NCBI RefSeq assembly: GCF_009696675.1 | Contig: NZ_VULN01000011.1 | Span: 1-64,000, forward strand | Origin: Acidaminococcus fermentans | GTDB lineage: Bacteria; Bacillota; Negativicutes; Acidaminococcales; Acidaminococcaceae | DNA length: 64,000 bases | Direction of reading: 5' to 3' | Shown here: one piece after another, positions 53,981-61,661 of the stretch | How positions within the stretch are numbered: the first letter of the stretch is position 1 | How the letters are laid out: each line of letters starts with the position of its first letter | Program-made: the position numbers and the translations under genes | Notes under the pieces: model-generated | Told to the model about the DNA's origin: nothing | Seen by the model: the letters and a program-made list of their open reading frames with translations, nothing else | Database searches by the model: none

Positions 53981-54100
53981 TCCCAGGATGCGGCAGAGAG
54001 ACTCCTCCCTCCGGCGGTCGGTACTTGGGTACCCTCTCAGCCCGGTCCACGGGCTCCCTCGCATCCCGGTCCCTGTTGCGTCCTTCCGCAAGGCAGGATC
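53981..54100 (-). ncRNA. Candidate cis-regulatory structured RNA upstream of phnD
   Basis: The GC-rich gap between aspS and phnD folds on paper into a compact junction. P1 is GGATGCG/CGCATCC (54066-54060 with 53992-53986). P2 is AGCCCG/CGGGCT (54055-54050 with 54044-54039). P3 is GAGAG/CTCTC (54038-54034 with 54000-53996). P4 is GGTAC/GTACC with a CCAA loop (54033-54029 with 54024-54020). A separate 5' hairpin has TTGCG/CGCAA inside CCTG/CAGG (54097-54072). A terminator follows at 53974-53932. This is riboswitch-like architecture, but I do not match it to a known class. A 3' UTR of aspS is the plain alternative. Confidence 0.5.
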
Positions 54101-54135
54101 AGGGCGCTCCCCCTCATCCCACATGCAGACCGGAT

Positions 54136-55932
54136 TTATTTCTTTTCTTCTTTTTCCTTCTTCACAACCGTGCTCCGGATATGGAGTTCCCGCAGCTGCT
54201 TTTCGTCCACCACGTTGGGTGCCTGACACATCAGGTCGATGGCACTCTGGGATTTGGGGAAAGCAATTACGTCACGGATGGAAGGCCGTTTGGCCATGAG
54301 CATCACCAGACGGTCCAGGCCGAAGGCCAGACCCCCATGGGGAGGTGCTCCAAATTCAAAGGCTTTCAGCAGGAAGCCAAATTTTTCCTGAGCCTGTTCG
54401 TCGGTCAGGCCGATGGCTTCGAAGACCTTCTTCTGGATGTCTTCCCGATGGATACGTTCGGAACCACCGCCGATTTCCACCCCGTTCAGCACCATGTCAT
54501 AGGCCTTGGCATACACATGGCCGGGATCGGTGAGCAGCTTGTCCACATCTTCATCGCAGGGAGCGGTGAAGGGATGGTGCATGGCCACATACCGGTGTTC
54601 TTCTTCGCTGTATTCGAACATGGGGAACTTCACCACCCAGGTGAAGCACAGTTTGTCCTTGTCGATGAGACCCAGACGCTTGCCCATTTCCAGACGCAGG
54701 GCGCCCAGAGCGGCAGCCACCACCTGGGGTTTCCGGTCGGCCACGAACAGCAGCACGTCGCCTTTTTCCGCCTTGCCGGCTTCCAGGATCCGCTTCATTT
54801 CTTCTTCAGAGAAGAATTTGGCAATAGGAGATTTGATGGAACCGTCATCGTTGACGATGATCCAGGCCAGCCCTTTGGCCCCGTAAATCCCTACGAATTC
54901 CACCAGACCGTCCAGTTCTCTCCGGGGGATCTTGTTGTAGCCCTTTACGTTGATGGCTTTCACCAGGCCGCCCTTTTCGATGATGTCCTTGAACACCTTG
55001 AACTGGGTCCCCTGGAGGGCTTCATTCATGTTCACCAGCTCCATGCCGAACCGCAGGTCCGGTTTGTCGCTGCCGTATTTGTCCATGGCTTCGTCCCAGG
55101 TCATCCGGGCCATGGGCACGGGAACGTCCACGCCCAGGGTTTCCTTGAACACATAGGCGATGAGTTTTTCCGTGAGGGCCATGATGTCATCCTGGTCCAC
55201 AAAGGACATTTCCATATCCAGCTGGGTGAATTCCGGCTGACGGTCGGCCCGCAGGTCTTCATCCCGGAAGCACCGGGCAATCTGGAAGTACCGTTCCATC
55301 CCCGCAATCATCAGCAGCTGTTTGAACAGCTGGGGAGACTGAGGCAGCGCATAGAACTTGCCGGGGTTCACACGGCTGGGCACCAGGTAGTCCCGGGCCC
55401 CTTCCGGGGTGCTCCGGATCAGATCCGGGGTTTCGATTTCCAGGAAGTCCTGCTTGTCCAGGAAGTCCCGGACAGCCTTGGTCACCCGGTGACGGAGGAT
55501 CAGGTTCTGCTGCATTTCCGGACGCCGCAGATCCAGATACCGGTAGCGGAGACGGACGTTTTCATCCACATCGATGCCATCCTGGATATAGAAGGGCGGA
55601 GTCTTGGAAGGATTCAGCACGTTCAGATCCTTCACCACCACTTCCACATCCCCGGTGGGCAGGTGGGGGTTCACGGTTTCAGCGCTCCGTTCCCGCACCA
55701 GGCCCCGGACCTGCAGCACATATTCGCTGCGGACCCCTTCCGCCTTGTGGAAATCCTTTTCGTCATGGGCCGGGTCGATGACCACCTGCACCAGACCGTG
55801 ACGGTCACGGAGATCGATGAAGATGATGCCGCCGTGGTCACGCCGTTTGCTTACCCAGCCGCACAAGGTAACTGTCTTGCCGGCATCTGCTTTTCTCAAG
55901 TCACCGCAATGATGACTGCGTTCCATACTCAT
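54136..55932 (-). CDS. aspS: Aspartyl-tRNA synthetase
   Basis: This 598-residue class II synthetase of the bacterial type has an N-terminal OB anticodon domain (VTLCGWVSKRRDHGGIIFIDLRDRHG), motif 2 region FQIARCFRDEDLRADRQPEFTQLDMEMSF, an inserted GAD domain, and motif 3 GGLAFGLDRLVMLM. ATG 55932 follows AGAGGTG. It lies 21 bases after hisS in the same direction, the usual hisS-aspS pair. Confidence 0.97.
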   Translation of the reverse strand: MSMERSHHCGDLRKADAGKTVTLCGWVSKRRDHGGIIFIDLRDRHGLVQVVIDPAHDEKDFHKAEGVRSEYVLQVRGLVRERSAETVNPHLPTGDVEVVVKDLNVLNPSKTPPFYIQDGIDVDENVRLRYRYLDLRRPEMQQNLILRHRVTKAVRDFLDKQDFLEIETPDLIRSTPEGARDYLVPSRVNPGKFYALPQSPQLFKQLLMIAGMERYFQIARCFRDEDLRADRQPEFTQLDMEMSFVDQDDIMALTEKLIAYVFKETLGVDVPVPMARMTWDEAMDKYGSDKPDLRFGMELVNMNEALQGTQFKVFKDIIEKGGLVKAINVKGYNKIPRRELDGLVEFVGIYGAKGLAWIIVNDDGSIKSPIAKFFSEEEMKRILEAGKAEKGDVLLFVADRKPQVVAAALGALRLEMGKRLGLIDKDKLCFTWVVKFPMFEYSEEEHRYVAMHHPFTAPCDEDVDKLLTDPGHVYAKAYDMVLNGVEIGGGSERIHREDIQKKVFEAIGLTDEQAQEKFGFLLKAFEFGAPPHGGLAFGLDRLVMLMAKRPSIRDVIAFPKSQSAIDLMCQAPNVVDEKQLRELHIRSTVVKKEKEEKK

Positions 55933-55953
55933 TTTTGTTAACACCTCTGGTTT

Positions 55954-57207
55954 TTATTTGTTGAAATAGGCTTCCAAAGCCCCGAAGCAGACTTCTTCCT
56001 GGCTGCTGTCCGCCATGTTCCGGACGGTGACAGCCCCTCTGGACCGTTCTTCTTCCCCGAAGATCAGGGCGAAACGGGCCTGTTCCCGGTTGGCCTGTTT
56101 CATCTGGGCCTTCATGCTCCGTTCCACCAGGTTCATGTCGCAGACAAGTCCCTTGTTCCGGAGATTGGTGACCACCCGGAAGGCATCGGCCACGCCCCCT
56201 TCGTCAGGAATGACGGCAAAGATGTCGATGGCTTCCTTGCCGGTGGGCAGCAGGTTCTGTTTTTCCATGGCCAGGAGGATCCGTTCCAGGCCGATGGCAA
56301 AGCCCACACCGGGAGTGCTGGGCCCGCCCAGTTCTTCCACCAGGCCGTCATACCGTCCTCCGCCGCCTACAGCGCTCTGGGCGCCCAGGGGGGAATACTG
56401 GATTTCGAAAGCGGTCTTGGTGTAGTAGTCCAGCCCCCGTACCAGGTTGCTGTCCACTTCATATTCCACGCCGGCTTCATCCAGCAGCTTCTTCACGGTT
56501 TCGAAGTGAGCCCGGCAGTCGTCGCACAGATGGTCGGTGATTTTGGGGGCACCGGCCATGAAGGGTTTGTCCGCATCCACCTTGCAGTCCAGGATCCGCA
56601 GCGGGCTCCGGTCGAACCGGCTCTGGCAGTCTTCGCACAGTTCACCCAGATGAGGACGGAAATAGTCCTGGAGCAGCTTCCGGTGCTGAGGACGGCAGTT
56701 GGGGCAGCCTACGGAGTTGATCTTCAGTTTCAGGTCCTTCAGGCCGAAACGCTTCAGCACCGTCAGGGCCAGGAGGATCACTTCTGCATCCACCACGGGA
56801 GATTCCGCCCCCAGGGCTTCCACCCCGAACTGGTGGAACTGTCTCATACGGCCGGCCTGAGGACGGTCATACCGGAACATGGGTCCGATATAGAACACCT
56901 TCAGCGGCATGGGTTCCGCATACAGTTTGTTTTCCACAAAGGACCGAACCACGGAAGCGGTGTTTTCCGGGCGCAGGGTCAGGCTGCGGCCGCTCCGGTC
57001 CGTAAAGGTGTACATTTCCTTGTCCACTACGTCCGTGCCGTCCCCGATTCCTCTCTGGAAGAGTTCGGTGTGTTCAAAAATCGGGGTTCTGATTTCCTGA
57101 TAGTTGAATTCCCGGCATACTTCACGAATGATTTGTTCTGCATAGCGCCAGCCATTGATGGTGCCCGGCAGAATGTCTTTGGTACCACGCGGTGCCCCTG
57201 TTAACAT
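55954..57207 (-). CDS. hisS: Histidyl-tRNA synthetase
   Basis: This 417-residue class II synthetase shows the N-terminal GAPRGTKDILPG, motif 2 YIGPMFRYDRPQAGRMRQFHQFGVE, LVRGLDYYTKTAFE, and the motif 3 segment GVGFAIGLERILLA. A C-terminal anticodon domain is present. CGGAGGGG precedes ATG 57207. Its own promoter (57248-57277) lies inside the end of the preceding gene; no T-box is visible. Confidence 0.97.
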   Translation of the reverse strand: MLTGAPRGTKDILPGTINGWRYAEQIIREVCREFNYQEIRTPIFEHTELFQRGIGDGTDVVDKEMYTFTDRSGRSLTLRPENTASVVRSFVENKLYAEPMPLKVFYIGPMFRYDRPQAGRMRQFHQFGVEALGAESPVVDAEVILLALTVLKRFGLKDLKLKINSVGCPNCRPQHRKLLQDYFRPHLGELCEDCQSRFDRSPLRILDCKVDADKPFMAGAPKITDHLCDDCRAHFETVKKLLDEAGVEYEVDSNLVRGLDYYTKTAFEIQYSPLGAQSAVGGGGRYDGLVEELGGPSTPGVGFAIGLERILLAMEKQNLLPTGKEAIDIFAVIPDEGGVADAFRVVTNLRNKGLVCDMNLVERSMKAQMKQANREQARFALIFGEEERSRGAVTVRNMADSSQEEVCFGALEAYFNK

Positions 57208-57247
57208 AAAAATCCCCTCCGTCCTCACGACTTGTTTGAACTTATTA

Positions 57248-57277
57248 ATTTTAACACAGTTTATTGGTTTTTATCAA
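57248..57277 (-). promoter_or_regulatory. Promoter of hisS-aspS
   Basis: TTGATA (57277-57272) and TAAAAT (57253-57248) with an 18-base spacer, overlapping the stop codon region of the AI-2E family gene. Confidence 0.7.
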
Positions 57278-58325
57278 CCTGGCCTTTTTCTCCCGCATGC
57301 CAAAAATACCCGTACAGCACCTTGATGATGGCCAGCACCGGCACGGCAAAGATCAGACCGGCCACTCCGCCGATCTGGCCCCCCACCATCACCGCCAGGA
57401 TGATCAGCACCGGGTGCAGGGTGATGCTGTGGCCCATAAGATTGGGCATGATCACCTGGGCATCCACCTGGTAGTACACCAGGTACAGGATCAGCACCTT
57501 AAGGGCCAGGGACGGCTTCTGGAGCAGGGCGATGAACACCGCTGACAGGGTCCCCACCACCGATCCCACCAGGGGGATCAGTTCGCTGATCATGGCCAGG
57601 AACCCCAGCACCAGGGTGTACTGGACGCCCAGGAGGGAAGTCCCTGCTGTCAGGCAGACGGCGGCAATGAAGCACAGCTTGAACATGTTGTCCACATAGG
57701 CACAGAGCATCCTTCCCATGTCCGTCAGCACCCGGTCCGCCAGGTCCTGCTTTTCGTAAGCGAACAGGCCCACCACCATCTTCTTCAGGGTCCGCCAGTC
57801 CTTCAGGAAATAGAAACTGAGGAAGGGGACCAGGGCCATGCTCACTAGGCTTTTGGCCGCCTGGACTGTGGAGGCCAGCATGTCCTTCAAAAGCCCCATA
57901 ATGTAGCTGCTCAGGCTGCTGGCCGCCTGCTGGAGCATGTCCCGGGTATTGGGGGGCAGCTTCTGGGCTTCACTGCCCAGAAACAGGCTGATGCTTTCGT
58001 TGGCCCGGGCGGCCAGTCCCGGCATGGCTTTCAGCAGGGTGTTCACCTGGGTCACCAGGGGAACGATCAGCACATTGGCCGCTGCATACAGGAACAGCCC
58101 GAACAGCAGAAAGGCAATGAGCACTGCCAGGGTATTGGGAAAAGGATGGCCCTTCACCTGGATCCTTTCCAGCCGGTCCACAATGGGATACAGCAGGAAG
58201 CTCATGCCGATGGCCAGGAACACCGGCAGGAACCAGTGTCCCAGGAGATAGAAAGCCCCAAAGCCCAAAAGGCCGAAAACCAGCTTCACCACCAGGCCCC
58301 GGGGCCGCTGCTGATACTCCGTCAT
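57261..58325 (-). CDS. AI-2E family transporter
   Basis: This 354-residue membrane protein of the AI-2E/YtvI/PerM family has eight or so hydrophobic segments. The ELIPLVGSVVGTLSAVFIAL and C-terminal PNLMGHSITLHPVLIILAVMVGGQIGGVAGLIFAVPVLAI blocks are conserved in the family. Family members include exporters of signals and Na/H antiporters, so the substrate is open. It follows the MBL hydrolase gene by 12 bases. Confidence 0.9.
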   Translation of the reverse strand: MTEYQQRPRGLVVKLVFGLLGFGAFYLLGHWFLPVFLAIGMSFLLYPIVDRLERIQVKGHPFPNTLAVLIAFLLFGLFLYAAANVLIVPLVTQVNTLLKAMPGLAARANESISLFLGSEAQKLPPNTRDMLQQAASSLSSYIMGLLKDMLASTVQAAKSLVSMALVPFLSFYFLKDWRTLKKMVVGLFAYEKQDLADRVLTDMGRMLCAYVDNMFKLCFIAAVCLTAGTSLLGVQYTLVLGFLAMISELIPLVGSVVGTLSAVFIALLQKPSLALKVLILYLVYYQVDAQVIMPNLMGHSITLHPVLIILAVMVGGQIGGVAGLIFAVPVLAIIKVLYGYFWHAGEKGQVDKNQ

Positions 58326-58337
58326 AGGCTCACGACC

Positions 58338-58961
58338 TTACTGGAGGAACGGGTTCCGGCGCTTTTCCCAGCCCACTGTGGTGGCAGGGCCGTGGCCCGG
58401 CAGCAGTTTATAGTCGTCGGGCAGCACCAGGAGCTTGGTCTTGATGGAATCCAGGATGGCGTCATAGGAGCCTCCGGGCAGATCCGTCCGGCCGATGCTT
58501 TCCAGGAATACCGTGTCCCCGCAGAATACCACCCCGTCCCCGATGATGCACACCCCGCCGGCGGTATGACCCGGGGTGGCGGCAATGGTGAAGTCCATGC
58601 CGGCTACCGTGAGTTTTTCCCCGTCGGTGAAGAATTCATCGGGGGGATCGAATTTTTTGTCCCGGTTGGTGGAATAGGACAGGCTGCTGTTCCACACCCG
58701 GAGCATGGGAGCGTCTTCCCGGCTCATGTATACTTTGGCGCCGGTGGCGTCCTTCACTTCGTCCAGGGCGGACACATGGTCCCCATGGCCGTGGGTGATG
58801 AAAATGGCCGGTACCTTTTCAATGCCGGCTTTCTGCACCGCATCCATGATCCGGTTGGCTTCGTCCCCGGGATCCACGATGATTCCCTGGTTGTTTTCCT
58901 CATTTTTGATGATGTAACAGTTTTCCTGGATCGGCCCTACGACCACCCGATAGATTTTCAT
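58338..58961 (-). CDS. MBL-fold metallo-hydrolase (glyoxalase II-like)
   Basis: This 207-residue zinc hydrolase shows the FITHGHGDHVSALDEVK motif, IIVDPGDEA, IAATPGHTAGGVCII and FCGDTVFLESIGRTDLPGG. The short length and motif set match the YcbL/glyoxalase II-like group common in Firmicutes. It acts in the cytoplasm on thioesters or lactones; the precise substrate is not known. AGGAGG precedes the ATG. Confidence 0.9.
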   Translation of the reverse strand: MKIYRVVVGPIQENCYIIKNEENNQGIIVDPGDEANRIMDAVQKAGIEKVPAIFITHGHGDHVSALDEVKDATGAKVYMSREDAPMLRVWNSSLSYSTNRDKKFDPPDEFFTDGEKLTVAGMDFTIAATPGHTAGGVCIIGDGVVFCGDTVFLESIGRTDLPGGSYDAILDSIKTKLLVLPDDYKLLPGHGPATTVGWEKRRNPFLQ

Positions 58962-58977
58962 GTTGCTCTGTTTCCTC

Positions 58978-59427
58978 CTAAAAAGTCTTTCCGCTGTCCA
59001 AAAGGATGGTTACCGGCCCGTCGTTTACCAGGGCCACTTCCATATGGGCCTGGAACTGCCCGGTGGCCACCGGGATCCCTTTGGCCCGGAGGCTGTCCGC
59101 CAGCTTCTCATACAGCCGGTTGGCCACATCCGGGACCGCCGCCTGGGTAAAGGACGGCCGCTTCCCGTGGCGCACATCCCCATACAGGGTGAACTGGGAC
59201 ACCAGCAGGATGCTGCCGCCCACCTGGGCCACGGACCGGTTCATCTTTTCCTCTTCATCCTCGAAGATCCGGAGCCCGGCCAGTTTTTCCGCCAGGTAGG
59301 CTCCATCCTTTTCCGTATCCTCCCGGGACACCCCCAGGAGCACCAGGAGACCAGGGCCGATGGCCCCTACGGTCTTTCCTTCCACGGTGACGGAGGCTTC
59401 CGTCACCCGCTGTACCACTGCCCGCAT
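58978..59427 (-). CDS. dtd: D-aminoacyl-tRNA deacylase
   Basis: This 149-residue enzyme removes D-amino acids and glycine from mischarged tRNA. The two active-site blocks are [17 protein letters not shown] and the [11 protein letters not shown] Gly-Pro motif at the C-terminus. [15 protein letters not shown] is the standard start. It lies 7 bases after rel, as in many Firmicutes. Confidence 0.96.
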   Translation of the reverse strand: MRAVVQRVTEASVTVEGKTVGAIGPGLLVLLGVSREDTEKDGAYLAEKLAGLRIFEDEEEKMNRSVAQVGGSILLVSQFTLYGDVRHGKRPSFTQAAVPDVANRLYEKLADSLRAKGIPVATGQFQAHMEVALVNDGPVTILLDSGKTF

Positions 59428-59434
59428 GGTTCCC

Positions 59435-61657
59435 TCACATTCCGGACACTTTCCGGTCCACTTTGTATACGCCCTTGATCCGCCGCAGCCGTCCGATGAT
59501 GTAGTTCAGCTGTTCCACGCTGCTGATGTCCAGCCCCATGTCGATGTAGGCGGTTTTGTTGGGATTGGTATGGGCATTGATGGAATTGATGTTCACTTTG
59601 GTTTCGCTGGCCACGGTCATGATGTTGGCCATGACCCCAGGCTGATCCACCGCCGTAAGCCGGAGCACCACCTTGTAGGCCACGTCCGTATCCACATTCC
59701 AGGACACTTCGATCATCCGGTTGGGATCTTCCGTGTTGGCCAGCACGTTGGGGCAGTCCGCCCGGTGGACGGAAACCCCGTGGCCCCGGGTGATGTATCC
59801 CACGATCGGGTCCCCGGGAATGGGGTTGCAGCATTTGGCCAGCTTCACCATAATGTCGTCTTCCCCCTTCACCAGGATCCCGTGGCTGCCCTTGTGGGTC
59901 TTTACGGTCTTGGGTTTCAGCTCGCTGAGGAGCTGGGACAGGTTCTTGGTGGTGTTCTGGCGCTGGGTCTTCTTGTACAGATCCACCAGCTTCACCATGA
60001 CTCCGTTGACCATCAGGCCCCCATAGCCCAGGGCTGCCAGCAGGTTCTCCACGCTGCCGTCCATATGGCACCGGGAGGCCACTTCCTTCAGGTTGTCGGA
60101 AGTGAGCATGGTATTCACATCATAGCCCAGCCGCCGGCATTCCCGTTCCAGCATTTCCCGGCCGTTGACGATGTTTTCTTCCCGCCGTTCCTTCTTGAAG
60201 AACTGTTTGATTTTGTTCTTGGTCTGGCTGGATCCCACAATGTTGATCCAGTCCCGGCTGGGTCCCGGAGACTGTTTGGATGTGATGATCTCCACAATGT
60301 CCCCGTTCTTCAGGTGGTAGTCCAACGGCACGATTTTCCCGTTGACCTTGGCTCCCACACAGCTGTTGCCCACCCCGGTATGGACCCGGTAGGCGAAGTC
60401 GATGGGCACGGAGCCCTCCGGCAGGTCCAGCACATCCCCCTGGGGGGTGAACACGAACACTTCGTCGGAGAACACGTCCATCTTCACGGTATTCACGAAT
60501 TCATGGGGATCCCGCATGTCCTTGTGCCATTCCAGCAGCTGGCGCAGCCAGGCCATCTTGGCATCCACGCTTTTGTCCGAAGCGCTGGGCATTTTGGAGC
60601 CCCCGCTTTCTTTGTACCGCCAGTGAGCCGCCACCCCGTATTCGGATACCTTGTGCATTTCAAAGGTCCGGATCTGGATTTCCAGAGGCTGTCCGCTGGA
60701 AGCCACCACGGTAGTATGGAGGGACTGGTACCCGTTGGATTTGGGTACGGCGATGTAGTCCTTGAACCGGCCGGGAATGGGTTTCCACTTCCCGTGGACG
60801 ATCCCCAGCACCCCGTAGCAGTCCTTCACCGTATCCACCAGCACCCGGACTGCCAGCAGGTCATAGATTTCATTAATGGTCTTGTGGTCCCGCTGCATCT
60901 TTTTGTAGATGCTGTAGAAGCTTTTGGGCCGGCCCTGGATCTGACAGTTGATGCCGGATTCCTCGCACAGCTTCCGGAGTTCGTCCATGGCCTCCTGGAC
61001 CATGGCTTCCCGTTCGTGGCGCTTCACCTTCACCTGTTCCACCAGTTCATAGTAATGCTGGGGTTCCATGTACCGGAAGGCCAGATCCTCCAGTTCCCAT
61101 TTGATGGCGTAGATCCCCAGCCGGTGAGCCAGAGGGGCGTAGATTTCCAGGGTTTCCGAAGAGATCCGTTTCTGCTTGTTCACGGGCATGTATTTCATGG
61201 TCCGCATGTTGTGCAGCCGGTCCGCCAGCTTGATCAGCACCACCCGGATATCCTTGGCCATGGCCAGGAACATTTTCCGGTAATTCTCCACCTGCTGTTC
61301 TTCCCGGGAGATGTATTCGATTTTCCCCAGTTTGGTGACCCCGTCCACCAGCATGGCCACTTCCCGGCCGAAAATGTCTTCCAGCTGGTCCAGTGTCACT
61401 TCCGTATCTTCCACCACATCATGGAGGAAGGCCGCCGCCAGGGTCACATCGTCCATCTGGAGCTGGGCCAGGATGGAGGCCACTCCCAGAGGATGGATGA
61501 TATAGGGTTCCCCGGAAGCCCGTTTCTGCTTGGCATGGGCTTCCGCCGCAAAATTGTAGGCTTCCCGGACAAATTCCACCTGCCGGGGGGTCAGATATTT
61601 GCTGATCCGGGCGTAGAACTCCTCCGCACTGATCGGCTTGTCATCGAGCTGTTCCAT
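59435..61657 (-). CDS. rel: Bifunctional (p)ppGpp synthetase/hydrolase
   Basis: This 740-residue long RSH protein makes and degrades the stringent-response alarmone. Domains in order: HD hydrolase ([19 protein letters not shown], so hydrolysis should be active), synthetase ([33 protein letters not shown] and [19 protein letters not shown]), TGS ([27 protein letters not shown]), a helical/zinc-finger-type region, and a C-terminal ACT domain ([13 protein letters not shown]). It lies 4 bases after recJ. Confidence 0.96.
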   Translation of the reverse strand: MEQLDDKPISAEEFYARISKYLTPRQVEFVREAYNFAAEAHAKQKRASGEPYIIHPLGVASILAQLQMDDVTLAAAFLHDVVEDTEVTLDQLEDIFGREVAMLVDGVTKLGKIEYISREEQQVENYRKMFLAMAKDIRVVLIKLADRLHNMRTMKYMPVNKQKRISSETLEIYAPLAHRLGIYAIKWELEDLAFRYMEPQHYYELVEQVKVKRHEREAMVQEAMDELRKLCEESGINCQIQGRPKSFYSIYKKMQRDHKTINEIYDLLAVRVLVDTVKDCYGVLGIVHGKWKPIPGRFKDYIAVPKSNGYQSLHTTVVASSGQPLEIQIRTFEMHKVSEYGVAAHWRYKESGGSKMPSASDKSVDAKMAWLRQLLEWHKDMRDPHEFVNTVKMDVFSDEVFVFTPQGDVLDLPEGSVPIDFAYRVHTGVGNSCVGAKVNGKIVPLDYHLKNGDIVEIITSKQSPGPSRDWINIVGSSQTKNKIKQFFKKERREENIVNGREMLERECRRLGYDVNTMLTSDNLKEVASRCHMDGSVENLLAALGYGGLMVNGVMVKLVDLYKKTQRQNTTKNLSQLLSELKPKTVKTHKGSHGILVKGEDDIMVKLAKCCNPIPGDPIVGYITRGHGVSVHRADCPNVLANTEDPNRMIEVSWNVDTDVAYKVVLRLTAVDQPGVMANIMTVASETKVNINSINAHTNPNKTAYIDMGLDISSVEQLNYIIGRLRRIKGVYKVDRKVSGM

Positions 61658-61661
61658 GGTT

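Noticed and set aside
53981-54100. TPP riboswitch suggested by a CUGAGAGGGUACCC stretch
   Set aside because: The second conserved half (CCUGAUC ... GCGUAGGGA) is absent, and the downstream genes are not thiamine genes.
53981-54100. T-box leader
   Set aside because: No AGGGUGGNACCGCG antiterminator core is present, and the downstream gene is a phosphonate-type importer.
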